From IMG/VR virus record IMGVR_UViG_3300042892_002429, positions 1 to 23,330 of that record: a stretch of 23,330 bases of DNA; one strand, written 5' to 3'. The position numbers and the translations under genes were made by a program. How positions within the stretch are numbered: position 1 is the stretch's first letter; every line of letters begins with the position of its first letter. This document shows positions 1-5,462 of the stretch, in pieces. The notes below the pieces were generated by a model that searched no databases, was not told where the DNA came from, and saw only the letters and a program-made list of their open reading frames with translations. Origin of the DNA: a virus.

Positions 1-274
1 GTCCGTTGGCTAAAGCCAATATAGGGTGGGGCTCTAATCTAGGCTCTTTTTCATACCGAGCATCTTCTATTTGCTCCTTTGTCATTCCAGGGTAAAGTGA
101 CTTTTGTCTTGTAGTAGATATAGCAATTAAGTCACCTGTGTCAGTAATAACCATTTTGTCGGCATTAAGGTAAATAGTTCTAGAATCTTCTAAAATAATT
201 CCCCAGTACCATTTTCCGAAATGAATAGACTCGGAGTTTTCGATTTCATAATTAAAAAGGTGGACAGTATCCAT
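1..274 (-). CDS. Partial hypothetical protein (C-terminus cut by window edge)
   Basis: An open frame of 91 codons runs from an ATG at 274 off the left edge of the window. The start follows a clear AGGAGA ribosome binding site with good spacing. The visible N-terminus begins MDTVHLFNYEIENS and contains YWGIILEDSRTIYLNADKMV and a GDLIAIST turn, suggesting a small beta-rich fold. I recognise no family. It is transcribed away from the methyltransferase cluster from its own promoter in the 275-434 gap, where an extended -10 (TGCTATACT) lies about 30 nt before the start. Confidence 0.8.
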   Translation of the reverse strand, partial: MDTVHLFNYEIENSESIHFGKWYWGIILEDSRTIYLNADKMVITDTGDLIAISTTRQKSLYPGMTKEQIEDARYEKEPRLEPHPILALANG

Positions 275-313
275 TTGTTTCTCCTGTTCATAGTGTGCAT
301 TGAATGTAGAAAA

Positions 314-334
314 AGTATAGCACATCTATACAAT
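314..334 (-). promoter_or_regulatory. Promoter of the leftmost gene (extended -10)
   Basis: On the minus strand TGC-TATACT forms an extended -10 at 314-322. The adjoining ATTGTATAGATGT recurs almost exactly upstream of the methyltransferase gene (1626-1638, ATTGTATATATGT), so the two genes probably share regulation. No convincing -35 is visible. The predicted leader is about 30 nt and contains the AGGAGA site. Confidence 0.5.
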
Positions 335-350
335 GAGAAACTCGTTTTTT

Positions 351-432
351 TGCGCTCTCGTTCCGTTATAAGCCGAATCGGAGCAGAGAGGGGTTTAGGG
401 GTGGGGAAGGTTAGGTTGGGAGGTTTGGGGGG
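351..432. repeat. Intergenic G-tract element, copy 1
   Basis: The element begins TGCGCTCTCGTTCC (351-364) and ends in a G-rich run (390-432) with GGGTTTAGGGG, GGGG, GGG and GGGGGG tracts on the plus strand. The same order recurs at 1655-1735. It sits between the stop of one minus-strand gene and the promoter of the next. The G-runs satisfy the usual quadruplex pattern on the template strand of the flanking genes. Confidence 0.6.
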
Positions 433-434
433 CT

Positions 435-548
435 TTACAGGTCGTCATAACACATTCCACAGACCCAGCGAGAACCAATCTCTATCGCTTCTGACTCTGG
501 AGTTGGCTCTTTACATAGTGAGCATTTGACTGTGATTTCTTCTGTCAC
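435..548 (-). CDS. Zinc-ribbon mini-protein, 37 aa
   Basis: GTG-initiated frame of 37 codons. The protein begins MTEEITVKCSLCKEPTP and ends WVCGMCYDDL, so it carries two CxxC pairs (CSLC and CGMC) about 20 residues apart, a minimal zinc ribbon. Its GTG overlaps the TGA stop of the methyltransferase gene by two bases, so the two are probably translationally coupled. Function unknown; a protein-interaction or nucleic-acid-binding role is only inferred from the knuckles. Confidence 0.7.
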   Translation of the reverse strand: MTEEITVKCSLCKEPTPESEAIEIGSRWVCGMCYDDL

Positions 549-1597
549 TTTAGTTCCTTGTCTTTCTGAGCAAATTCAATTCTTGCTTTAGCAATCGGGA
601 GGTATTCCTCAGTCAATTCAATTCCAACAAAATTGAACCCTTCATACATACAGGCTTTGCCAGTTGAGCCAGAACCTAGAAAAGGGTCAAGAACAGTTCC
701 GTTTGGGGGAGTGACAAGTTTGACTAGGTATTGCATCAAAGATGTTGGTTTAACTGTTGGGTGATGGTTAGCGCGAGTTGGGTTTACATATGTTCTATCA
801 GCGCATTCGCAACCACCAAGAACTGATGCTCCGCAGGTCGCGCATTGTCGAGCTAAGCCATTGCCTTTTGCTCCTATCTCTTTACCTGCAAATCCTTCAA
901 GCCCATCATTGCGATCTTTCTTGTTTGCTTTGGGGCAATAAAAGAATCGTGCTGGCTCACCTAGTAAGTCAGTAACTTCTTCACTGCCATCGTGGATGAA
1001 GTTTGCTGGCCATCGACCACTAGCAGGTTCCCATCCACCTGAGCCATCACCACCAGATACTGTTTCTTGTGTTCCGAATGTTGCTGTTCTACTTCCAGCG
1101 CTAGGTTCATCACCTTCAGCAATATCTATTCGACTAGCGTCAATGTTAATTGCGCCAACTCCATAGATTGAAATATTGTTAGCAACAGTTCCAATAAAAG
1201 GTTTGCGTGCTAAAACTATTGGTTCGTGCGCCGGCTTTAAAGCAGTACCCCACCCTTGCCATTCATCTTTAAGATTGTGCGACTTAGGAAACCCTGAGCC
1301 ATATACCCACATAATCTGGTCGCGGATTTGAAAACCTGCATCTTCAATGGCAACTGCCATTCGATGATAGGTGCGTGAGCCAGAGAAGGCTATTAGATGC
1401 CCTCCTGTTTTGAGTACGCGTAATGCTTCAGTCCACATTTCAGTTGAGTAAGCAATACCTGTTGAGTCCCAGGATTTACCCATAAAACCTAATTCATAAG
1501 GTGGGTCAGTAACAATTGAGTCTACTGAGTTATCTGGCATGGATTTCATTACTTCGTAACAATCTCCATGATAAAGAGTAAATTGATTTGTACTCAC
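545..1597 (-). CDS. DNA N4-cytosine/N6-adenine methyltransferase (beta-type order)
   Basis: 350 aa starting at GTG 1597 after GGAG. Catalytic motif IV is DPPY (residues 31-34). The SAM-binding FxGxG motif is LDPFLGSGSTG near residues 303-313, followed by VGIEL. Motif IV preceding motif I is the beta arrangement of the N6/N4 MTase family (PF01555). A four-cysteine cluster (C252, C255, C263, C265) lies between the halves and may bind zinc. DPPY fits adenine or N4-cytosine methylation; the target site cannot be read from sequence. No restriction endonuclease is adjacent, so this is probably a solitary phage methylase for anti-restriction or regulation, possibly working alongside the Mom-like gene at 4399. 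Confidence 0.92.
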   Translation of the reverse strand: MSTNQFTLYHGDCYEVMKSMPDNSVDSIVTDPPYELGFMGKSWDSTGIAYSTEMWTEALRVLKTGGHLIAFSGSRTYHRMAVAIEDAGFQIRDQIMWVYGSGFPKSHNLKDEWQGWGTALKPAHEPIVLARKPFIGTVANNISIYGVGAINIDASRIDIAEGDEPSAGSRTATFGTQETVSGGDGSGGWEPASGRWPANFIHDGSEEVTDLLGEPARFFYCPKANKKDRNDGLEGFAGKEIGAKGNGLARQCATCGASVLGGCECADRTYVNPTRANHHPTVKPTSLMQYLVKLVTPPNGTVLDPFLGSGSTGKACMYEGFNFVGIELTEEYLPIAKARIEFAQKDKELK

Positions 1598-1620
1598 TTC
1601 AATCTCCTTTGTGTGTAAAA

Positions 1621-1649
1621 ACTTTACATATATACAATAGAAAGTTCAA
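1621..1649 (-). promoter_or_regulatory. Promoter of the methyltransferase gene
   Basis: Minus-strand TTGAAC (1644-1649), 17-nt spacer, TAAAGT (1621-1626). The expected transcript start near 1614 gives a short leader that includes the GGAG site. The spacer contains the ATTGTATATATGT word shared with the promoter at 314-334. Confidence 0.55.
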
Positions 1650-1654
1650 TTCTC

Positions 1655-1735
1655 TGCGCTCTCGTTCCTTTATTAGAGGAGGAAGCGGAAGGGTTTAGGG
1701 GGTTAGGGGGGATTGTGGGGGGAGGTTGTTTGGGT
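1655..1735. repeat. Intergenic G-tract element, copy 2
   Basis: Same architecture as 351-432: TGCGCTCTCGTTCC (1655-1668), a short AG-rich stretch, then GGGTTTAGGGGG, GGGGGG and GGGGGG tracts (1691-1735). The G-run overlaps the 3' end of the gene at 1695-1952 and encodes its proline-rich tail (NNLPPQSPLTP), so that C-terminus may be a by-product of the element. Confidence 0.6.
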
Positions 1736-1952
1736 AGTTCTCTGCGTCGTCTGCGAGCAGTTCGTCAAAGATGGTCGCTGGGAAAGAGTGACCAATCTTG
1801 AGATGTGCCTTGAGGTGGTCAATCATTTCTTGTGTGGACTCTGCAAGGTAGTAAGGCTCTAAATCATCGCAGAAATAACATTGAGAGCAGATAACACCGT
1901 TAGTTGTGGCGTAGACATAAACATCATCTGTAAACATTCTGGAGTAACTCAT
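1695..1952 (-). CDS. Small Cys/His protein, putative zinc finger, 85 aa
   Basis: MSYSRMFTDDVYVYATTNG is followed by CSQCYFC and then MIDHLKAHLKIGH, a CxxCxxC plus HxxxHxxxxH arrangement consistent with one zinc finger followed by an acidic segment (LLADDAENY). There is no Shine-Dalgarno sequence. A TACACT -10 box ends exactly 6 nt before the ATG, so the mRNA is probably leaderless. The gene diverges from 1982-2293 with only 29 bp between the two start codons. Specific function unknown. Confidence 0.75.
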   Translation of the reverse strand: MSYSRMFTDDVYVYATTNGVICSQCYFCDDLEPYYLAESTQEMIDHLKAHLKIGHSFPATIFDELLADDAENYPNNLPPQSPLTP

Positions 1953-1958
1953 ACCCGC

Positions 1959-1975
1959 AGTGTATCCCTTATTAT
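1959..1975. promoter_or_regulatory. Back-to-back leaderless -10 boxes
   Basis: Minus strand: TACACT (1959-1964), then 6 nt, then ATG at 1952. Plus strand: TATTAT (1970-1975), then 6 nt, then ATG at 1982. Neither start has a Shine-Dalgarno site. The boxes are only 5 bp apart, so one polymerase or regulator should exclude the other. Confidence 0.65.
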
Positions 1976-1981
1976 TACCGA

Positions 1982-2293
1982 ATGGATGACTTTGAGGAGT
2001 ATGTCGATTTCGAGGACGAGAATGCCTTTGTTGACTACCTGATTGAAATTGGTATTCTTGAAGAAGAAGGCTTTGATGAGAATGGCGAAGTTACCTATGT
2101 CTACAACTTTGAAAAGATGAAAGACCTAATGCCAGATTTGTATAACGAAATTATGGATGGTCTCAATGAAAATTTAATGGTTCTGTTTGAACATGAACTT
2201 ATTAAAGTTGAATATGATGAAGAACTTCGTGCGCATATTTCACCAACAGATCAAGGTATGGAATACTTTAAATCTAAATATGGAGAAGAGTAA
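1982..2293 (+). CDS. Acidic hypothetical protein, 103 aa
   Basis: Highly acidic N-terminus (MDDFEEYVDFEDENAFVDYL) followed by helical segments and a C-terminal ISPTDQGMEYFKSKYGEE. The C-terminal half (LMVLFEHELIKVEYDEELRAHISPTDQGMEYF) resembles the winged-helix end of phage MarR-like or DNA-mimic proteins, but I cannot assign a family. It is the only plus-strand gene in the first 4.1 kb and is probably leaderless from the TATTAT box. The strong negative charge makes a DNA-mimic or inhibitor role conceivable (inference only). Confidence 0.75.
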   Translation: MDDFEEYVDFEDENAFVDYLIEIGILEEEGFDENGEVTYVYNFEKMKDLMPDLYNEIMDGLNENLMVLFEHELIKVEYDEELRAHISPTDQGMEYFKSKYGEE

Positions 2294-2296
2294 GTC

Positions 2297-2388
2297 GGAT
2301 ATACGTAGGATAGGTTTCTTCCCACCTAACCGTTAGTTAGGCTCCCTGCTAGTCCAATCATAGGCTCTCTTGCTTCCTACGTATATCC
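2297..2388. terminator. Large inverted repeat between convergent genes
   Basis: A perfect 14-bp inverted repeat, GGATATACGTAGGA (2297-2310) and its complement (2375-2388), encloses a second hairpin CCTAAC-5 nt-GTTAGG (2325-2341) and two near-repeats TAGGCTCcCTgCT. It lies between converging genes ending at 2293 and 2484, so a bidirectional terminator or mRNA-end stabiliser is the simplest reading. No T-run follows either arm, so a non-coding RNA is an alternative. Confidence 0.55.
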
Positions 2389-2483
2389 TTGCCCATTGTT
2401 ATAGGTATCTAACGCCCTCTTACTTTATACAGAGAGGTGCGAGGCTCATCGCTTCCCCTATCGGAAAGAGCAGAGTAACAGAG
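2389..2483. other. Rest of the convergent gap
   Basis: This 95-nt stretch follows the inverted repeat. I see no open frame. It contains a small hairpin GCGA-6 nt-TCGC near 2440-2453 that could help end the nuclease transcript from the opposite strand. Confidence 0.3.
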
Positions 2484-3149
2484 TTATTTTACAATGACAA
2501 CTGATAGTTTGGTTTTCTTACACTTTAAAGTAACATCTTTAAGAACCTTAAGTTCTTTGTCGTCAACTGTAAGTGACCAACGAACCTTTACCTGAACCCA
2601 TTGGCGTACATAGTCACAATGGTAAGCAGCATTTGTTGGCAACCACTCCGCTGGGTCTTGGTCAGATTTAGAGCGATTTGAACCAGCACTTACTGCAATA
2701 AGAGAAATTGCATCTCCCATATCGTTTGCGTAAACCTCACGCTTTGCTGCGTCCCACGCTTTTGCTCCTGAGTCCCAAGCCTCTGCTAATGGAACAAAGT
2801 GGTCAACATCAAGAGCAGAGAAATTTGTAATTGTTGTGTTGTCATACGGGCTGTACCACTTGCCAGTATCTTTAACAATCTTGCAGCCTTTATCAACTGT
2901 TGGCTTTGTTAATGCTTCAGCAATGATTACATCATTACGAGTGTTGCAGCCATTCTTATCTAAGTCAGACCAATGCTTAAACTGTGAGCGTGCGTACCCT
3001 TCACGAATATCTGGAGCAACTTTAAGAACTTTAATTGCTGCGTCAACGGATGCAAAAGTCTTTGGTTTTTCAGCCGCGTTTGCTGGAGTTATTGTTAGAC
3101 CAGCAATTACTAAAGCTGTAAGTAGTTTTTTCATTTTATTCTTAAACAT
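2484..3149 (-). CDS. Secreted HNH (DUF1524/GmrSD-like) nuclease
   Basis: 221 aa from ATG 3149. An earlier in-frame ATG (3191) lies inside the upstream small gene. Residues 6-26 form a signal peptide: KMKK, a hydrophobic core, then ANA-A, the probable signal peptidase I site. The mature protein has the DUF1524-type signature DVDHFVPLAEAWDSGA (114-129), an AND motif (141-143), GSNRSKSDQDPAEWLP (156-171) with the metal-site Asn, and a late Cys (C178). C68/C89 and C178/C210 could form disulfides. The family includes secreted nucleases of actinobacteria. A phage copy could clear extracellular DNA or degrade DNA of lysed or competing cells (inference). Its start overlaps the upstream coiled-coil gene by 8 nt. 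Confidence 0.85.
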   Translation of the reverse strand: MFKNKMKKLLTALVIAGLTITPANAAEKPKTFASVDAAIKVLKVAPDIREGYARSQFKHWSDLDKNGCNTRNDVIIAEALTKPTVDKGCKIVKDTGKWYSPYDNTTITNFSALDVDHFVPLAEAWDSGAKAWDAAKREVYANDMGDAISLIAVSAGSNRSKSDQDPAEWLPTNAAYHCDYVRQWVQVKVRWSLTVDDKELKVLKDVTLKCKKTKLSVVIVK

Positions 3150-3288
3150 CCTTTTGTATTGGGTTTTCTGCGTTTTCAGTTTCTTCGTCAAGTTTTTGTA
3201 GCATTTCTTGAAGTTCTAGTTTTGCTAGGCTCTCTAGGTTCTGCTGAGCCTGTCTAAGTACGTTGATATCAAGTCTTTCCCTTTTCAC
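3142..3288 (-). CDS. Short coiled-coil protein, 48 aa
   Basis: GTG-initiated frame starting MKRERLDINVLRQAQQ, with the helical core LAKLELQEMLQKLDEE and an end at NPIQKDV. Heptad-spaced Leu residues predict one amphipathic or coiled-coil helix. It has no Shine-Dalgarno site; TAGACT (3295-3300) ends 6 nt before GTG, indicating a leaderless start. The stop overlaps the nuclease ATG (ATGTTTAA), so translation of the nuclease is likely coupled. It might be a partner or inhibitor for the nuclease, but the sequence alone does not show this. Confidence 0.7.
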   Translation of the reverse strand: MKRERLDINVLRQAQQNLESLAKLELQEMLQKLDEETENAENPIQKDV

Positions 3289-3320
3289 TTCATTAGTCTA
3301 CAGGAGTTGAGTTTTAGTGA

Positions 3321-3373
3321 TTTTAAAAGCAGAAAGCCAGCCCTGTGAGTACAGGACTGGCTCTCTTTCTGCT
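3321..3373 (-). terminator. Rho-independent terminator of the two-HTH gene
   Basis: Reading the minus strand, AGCAGAAAG-GCCAG-CCTGT arms pair across an ACTC loop with ACAGG-CTGGC-CTTTCTGCT (3328-3373), followed by TTTT. It starts 7 nt after the stop at 3380. The stem of about 19 bp with small bulges is one of the strongest hairpins in the window. Confidence 0.85.
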
Positions 3374-3379
3374 AATTAA

Positions 3380-3970
3380 TTATGACTGCAGTGTGTATCG
3401 ATTCTTCTCGAGGATAGGTCTGTAGCAACTGCTATTCGAGTTATGGGTAGTTAAATATCCATAGCGAGCCATACGAAACCTAAGTGAACCGTGAGTCACA
3501 CCTAGACGCTTTGCAAGTCTATATAGGCTCACTCCTTCAACCTTGTATACATGATTAAGAAGAGCGGTGTATTCCTCTGCTTCTTGTCGGTAACGTGGTG
3601 AGTGTGAACGGACTTGCTGAGCAAGTGGTTGTAACTCTAGAAGCCGTGCAAGGGTCTCTTCAGACGGCTCTATGTAAACCTTAGGTTGCTTGACTGCCTT
3701 AAGTGGTGGAGTCGGAGTTGGGAACGAAAGACTTCCTGCAAGAGCGCTCAAAGTATCTGAACCAACATATGAACCTTCTACAATCTGTCGAACGCGCTCG
3801 CGGGTCATTCCACCTGCTGCGTCAGCAATCGACTGCAGACTCCAATGGTTACTTCGCAGCATACGAATATAAGCATTGCGCTGTAGCGTATCTGTTCCAA
3901 TCTTTGTAAAAGCCTCCAAAACATCCTGTGGGAGTTGGTGGTTTACTTTTACATATTCTGATGTTGTCAT
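3380..3970 (-). CDS. DNA-binding protein with two helix-turn-helix regions
   Basis: 196 aa from ATG 3970. N-terminal residues 43-66 (WSLQSIADAAGGMTRERVRQIVEG) match the sigma-70 region-4 helix-turn-helix pattern (TRERVRQI). A second helix-turn-helix lies at about 146-172 (GVSLYRLAKRLGVTHGSLRFRMARYGYL). A Pro/Lys-rich linker joins them. Start 3970 has AAAGGA with 5-nt spacing and the same GGACAC-ATGACAAC context as the whiB start. A second in-frame ATG at 4000 repeats the 12 nt ATGACAACATCA and lies exactly 6 nt after a -10 box. This is probably a transcription regulator, perhaps sigma-like; it lacks sigma region 2, so it is not a complete sigma factor. Confidence 0.82.
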   Translation of the reverse strand: MTTSEYVKVNHQLPQDVLEAFTKIGTDTLQRNAYIRMLRSNHWSLQSIADAAGGMTRERVRQIVEGSYVGSDTLSALAGSLSFPTPTPPLKAVKQPKVYIEPSEETLARLLELQPLAQQVRSHSPRYRQEAEEYTALLNHVYKVEGVSLYRLAKRLGVTHGSLRFRMARYGYLTTHNSNSSCYRPILEKNRYTLQS

Positions 3971-4006
3971 CAGTGTCCTTTCGTAATGTGATGTTGTCAT
4001 GTCTTA

Positions 4007-4035
4007 AGAGTAGCGATGCTTTACAAGTAATGCAA
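4007..4035 (-). promoter_or_regulatory. Promoter of the two-HTH regulator
   Basis: Minus-strand TTGCAT (4030-4035), 17-nt spacer, TACTCT (4007-4012). Transcription should begin near 4000, which is also the A of an upstream in-frame ATG. The mRNA would carry either a leaderless start or a 30-nt leader with AAAGGA before ATG 3970. Confidence 0.65.
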
Positions 4036-4112
4036 ACTAGGATACCTTCCTGACTATTTGGTTATTATTTAGTAACATGTATATAGTTGACTACTACTGG
4101 TATTGTTTATAT

Positions 4113-4193
4113 ATGAGTAAAGCTGCTTTACGCATACTAATTCGTGCAGTGATTATTTATATATTCTTATGGCTATTAGGAAGACTTGGGTGA
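4113..4193 (+). CDS. Single-pass membrane mini-protein, 26 aa
   Basis: Reads MSKAALRILIRAVIIYIFLWLLGRLG, a basic start and one hydrophobic helix. There is no Shine-Dalgarno site; TATTGT (4101-4106) ends 6 nt before ATG, matching the leaderless pattern, although TTGACT (4087-4092) with a 17-nt spacer to TATATG is an alternative promoter reading. The stop is 3 nt before the next membrane-protein ATG, so the two are one operon with the Mom-like gene. Function unknown. Confidence 0.6.
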   Translation: MSKAALRILIRAVIIYIFLWLLGRLG

Positions 4194-4196
4194 GGT

Positions 4197-4409
4197 ATGT
4201 GGTCATGGGTACTGGCAGTAATTGGAGTAGCAGGTATCTACTTCGTAGGTCGCAAGACAATTTGGGGTTGGTTAATTCTCTGTGCCAATGAAGTTTTATG
4301 GATTACCTACGCATTAATAACAAAGCAATACGGTTTTATCTTTTCCGCCATTGCCTATGCTGCAGTTTACATAAAGTCATTTATTCACTGGAGAAGAGAT
4401 GACGCTTAA
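4197..4409 (+). CDS. Small membrane protein, PnuC/SemiSWEET-like, 70 aa
   Basis: Hydrophobic segments at about residues 2-17, 22-40 and 45-64 (MWSWVLAVIGVAGIYFVG; WGWLILCANEVLWITYALI; GFIFSAIAYAAVYIK) ending in a basic HWRRDD tail. The WGWxxxxxNEVLWxxYA pattern resembles a repeat of PnuC-type nicotinamide riboside transporters or SemiSWEET half-transporters, usual in phages as a short membrane protein. It overlaps the Mom-like gene by 11 nt. A transport role is tentative; a membrane-modifying role is also possible. Confidence 0.75.
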   Translation: MWSWVLAVIGVAGIYFVGRKTIWGWLILCANEVLWITYALITKQYGFIFSAIAYAAVYIKSFIHWRRDDA

Positions 4410-5040
4410 GGACGAGTATGAGATACGAAAAATCTCCTATAAAGAAGCGATGGATATTGTTACTGAGCGCCACTATCTTCGCCGTAAGTGCCCTGTCAGC
4501 CATGCTTTCGGTTTGGTTTGTAAAGCTGATTTGGAAATTGTTGGAGTTGTAACTTATGGGGTTAGCCCATCATCAACTTTGCTAAAGGGAATTTGTGGAC
4601 CAGAAGAAGCAAAAAATGTTTATGAGTTAAACAGACTCTGGGTAGATGACCGTGTACCTAAGAACGGTGAGAGTTATTTAGTTGCAAATACTATGAAACT
4701 TCTTGATAGAGAAATTATTGTTTCATTCGCGGACTCTTCGCAAAAGCATGTAGGAATTATTTATCAGGCTGCTAACTTTTTATACACGGGGCTGTCAGCA
4801 AAGTTTAAAGACCCTAAAGTAGTTGGCAAAGAAAACATGCATCACGCTACTTATGCTAATGGACTCACCAACGCACAAGTTATTGAGAAGTTTGGAGCAG
4901 AGAACGTAACTTTTGTAGAGCGTCCTCGTAAGCATCGCTACATTTACTTTAACTGCAGTAGGACAAGAAAGAAGCAATTACTGGCAAAACTTAGATATAA
5001 AGTTATTCCGTATCCAAAGCAGGACGCTTCGGTTCTGTAA
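4399..5040 (+). CDS. mom: Mom-like DNA adenine modification protein
   Basis: 213 aa. The Mom family (phage Mu Mom; a GNAT-fold enzyme converting adenine to N6-carbamoylmethyl-adenine) is recognised by HYL near residue 25, YELNRLWVDDRVPKNGESYL (75-94), and IIVSFADSSQKHVGIIYQAANFLYTG (106-131), all present in order. A basic C-terminus (RPRKHRYIYF, RTRKKQLL) could contact DNA. The start follows GGAGAAGAG. It is last in a membrane-protein operon and converges on the DUF7455 gene with a 38-nt overlap. Expected role: modification of phage DNA to evade restriction. In Mu, mom is controlled by Dam methylation and Com; no Com homologue is evident here, though small zinc proteins abound. Confidence 0.88.
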   Translation: MTLKDEYEIRKISYKEAMDIVTERHYLRRKCPVSHAFGLVCKADLEIVGVVTYGVSPSSTLLKGICGPEEAKNVYELNRLWVDDRVPKNGESYLVANTMKLLDREIIVSFADSSQKHVGIIYQAANFLYTGLSAKFKDPKVVGKENMHHATYANGLTNAQVIEKFGAENVTFVERPRKHRYIYFNCSRTRKKQLLAKLRYKVIPYPKQDASVL

Positions 5041-5227
5041 GAACATCAGACTCGTCATAGATGTCAATAGCAACATTAATTAAAGCTTCTTCGTTTTTAG
5101 AGAAGTGATGACGACAGAAGAACAACTCTCCTGTTTCTAACTTAACCTCGTAGTAAGCCTGAGCATTACAGACATCGCAACGGTCACTGGCAGTAAGAGT
5201 TCTTTCTACTGAATCAGTCATTACCAT
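5003..5227 (-). CDS. DUF7455 family zinc-binding protein, 74 aa
   Basis: Contains TASDRCDVCNAQAYYEVKLETGELFFCRHHFSKNEEAL: the CxxC plus CxxH pair and the order found in actinobacterial DUF7455 proteins. ATG 5227 is favoured over 5221 because GGAG lies 6 nt upstream. It overlaps the DUF3039 gene by 14 nt. Its 3' end overlaps the Mom-like gene on the other strand by 38 nt, so antisense effects are possible. Molecular function of the family is unknown. Confidence 0.82.
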   Translation of the reverse strand: MVMTDSVERTLTASDRCDVCNAQAYYEVKLETGELFFCRHHFSKNEEALINVAIDIYDESDVLTEPKRPALDTE

Positions 5228-5450
5228 CAGCGTCTCCTAAGTGTGCGTAGAGTTCTTTGCAGGCTGGACAGAGTGGAAACTTCTCTGGGTCACGGGATGG
5301 AATCCACACTTTGCCACACAACGCAACTGTAGGAGTTCCCTCAACCATCGACCTTACTGCCTCGGATTTTTCAACATAGTGAGCGAAGCGGTCATGATCA
5401 CCGCTGTCAATTTCGAGGTGTGTGTCAGTGTCTAAAACTACTTCGCTCAT
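5214..5450 (-). CDS. DUF3039 family protein, 78 aa
   Basis: The core DSGDHDRFAHYVEKSEAVRSM, then ALCGKVWIPSRDPEKFPLCPACKELYAHLG, matches the actinobacterial DUF3039 pattern with a likely zinc site (C45 plus CPAC). No Shine-Dalgarno site is present. TAGAAT (5457-5462) ends 6 nt before ATG, a leaderless start whose -10 overlaps the stop codon of the upstream gene. Carrying DUF3039 and DUF7455 together is a strong pointer to an actinobacterial host. Confidence 0.85.
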   Translation of the reverse strand: MSEVVLDTDTHLEIDSGDHDRFAHYVEKSEAVRSMVEGTPTVALCGKVWIPSRDPEKFPLCPACKELYAHLGDADGND

Positions 5451-5456
5451 AACCTA

Positions 5457-5462
5457 ATTCTA
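5457..5462 (-). promoter_or_regulatory. Leaderless -10 box of the DUF3039 gene
   Basis: TAGAAT followed by 6 nt and the ATG at 5450. It overlaps the TAG of the preceding gene, giving the DUF3039-DUF7455 pair its own transcript. Confidence 0.55.

Noticed and set aside
390-432. GGGTTTAGGG tracts as a true telomere array
   Set aside because: Only one or two units, irregular spacing, internal position and a prokaryotic gene context.
545-1597. Restriction-modification system
   Set aside because: No restriction endonuclease-like gene is adjacent to the methyltransferase.
3380-3970. Complete phage sigma factor
   Set aside because: Has a region-4-like helix-turn-helix but no recognisable region 2 for -10 binding; called a two-HTH regulator instead.
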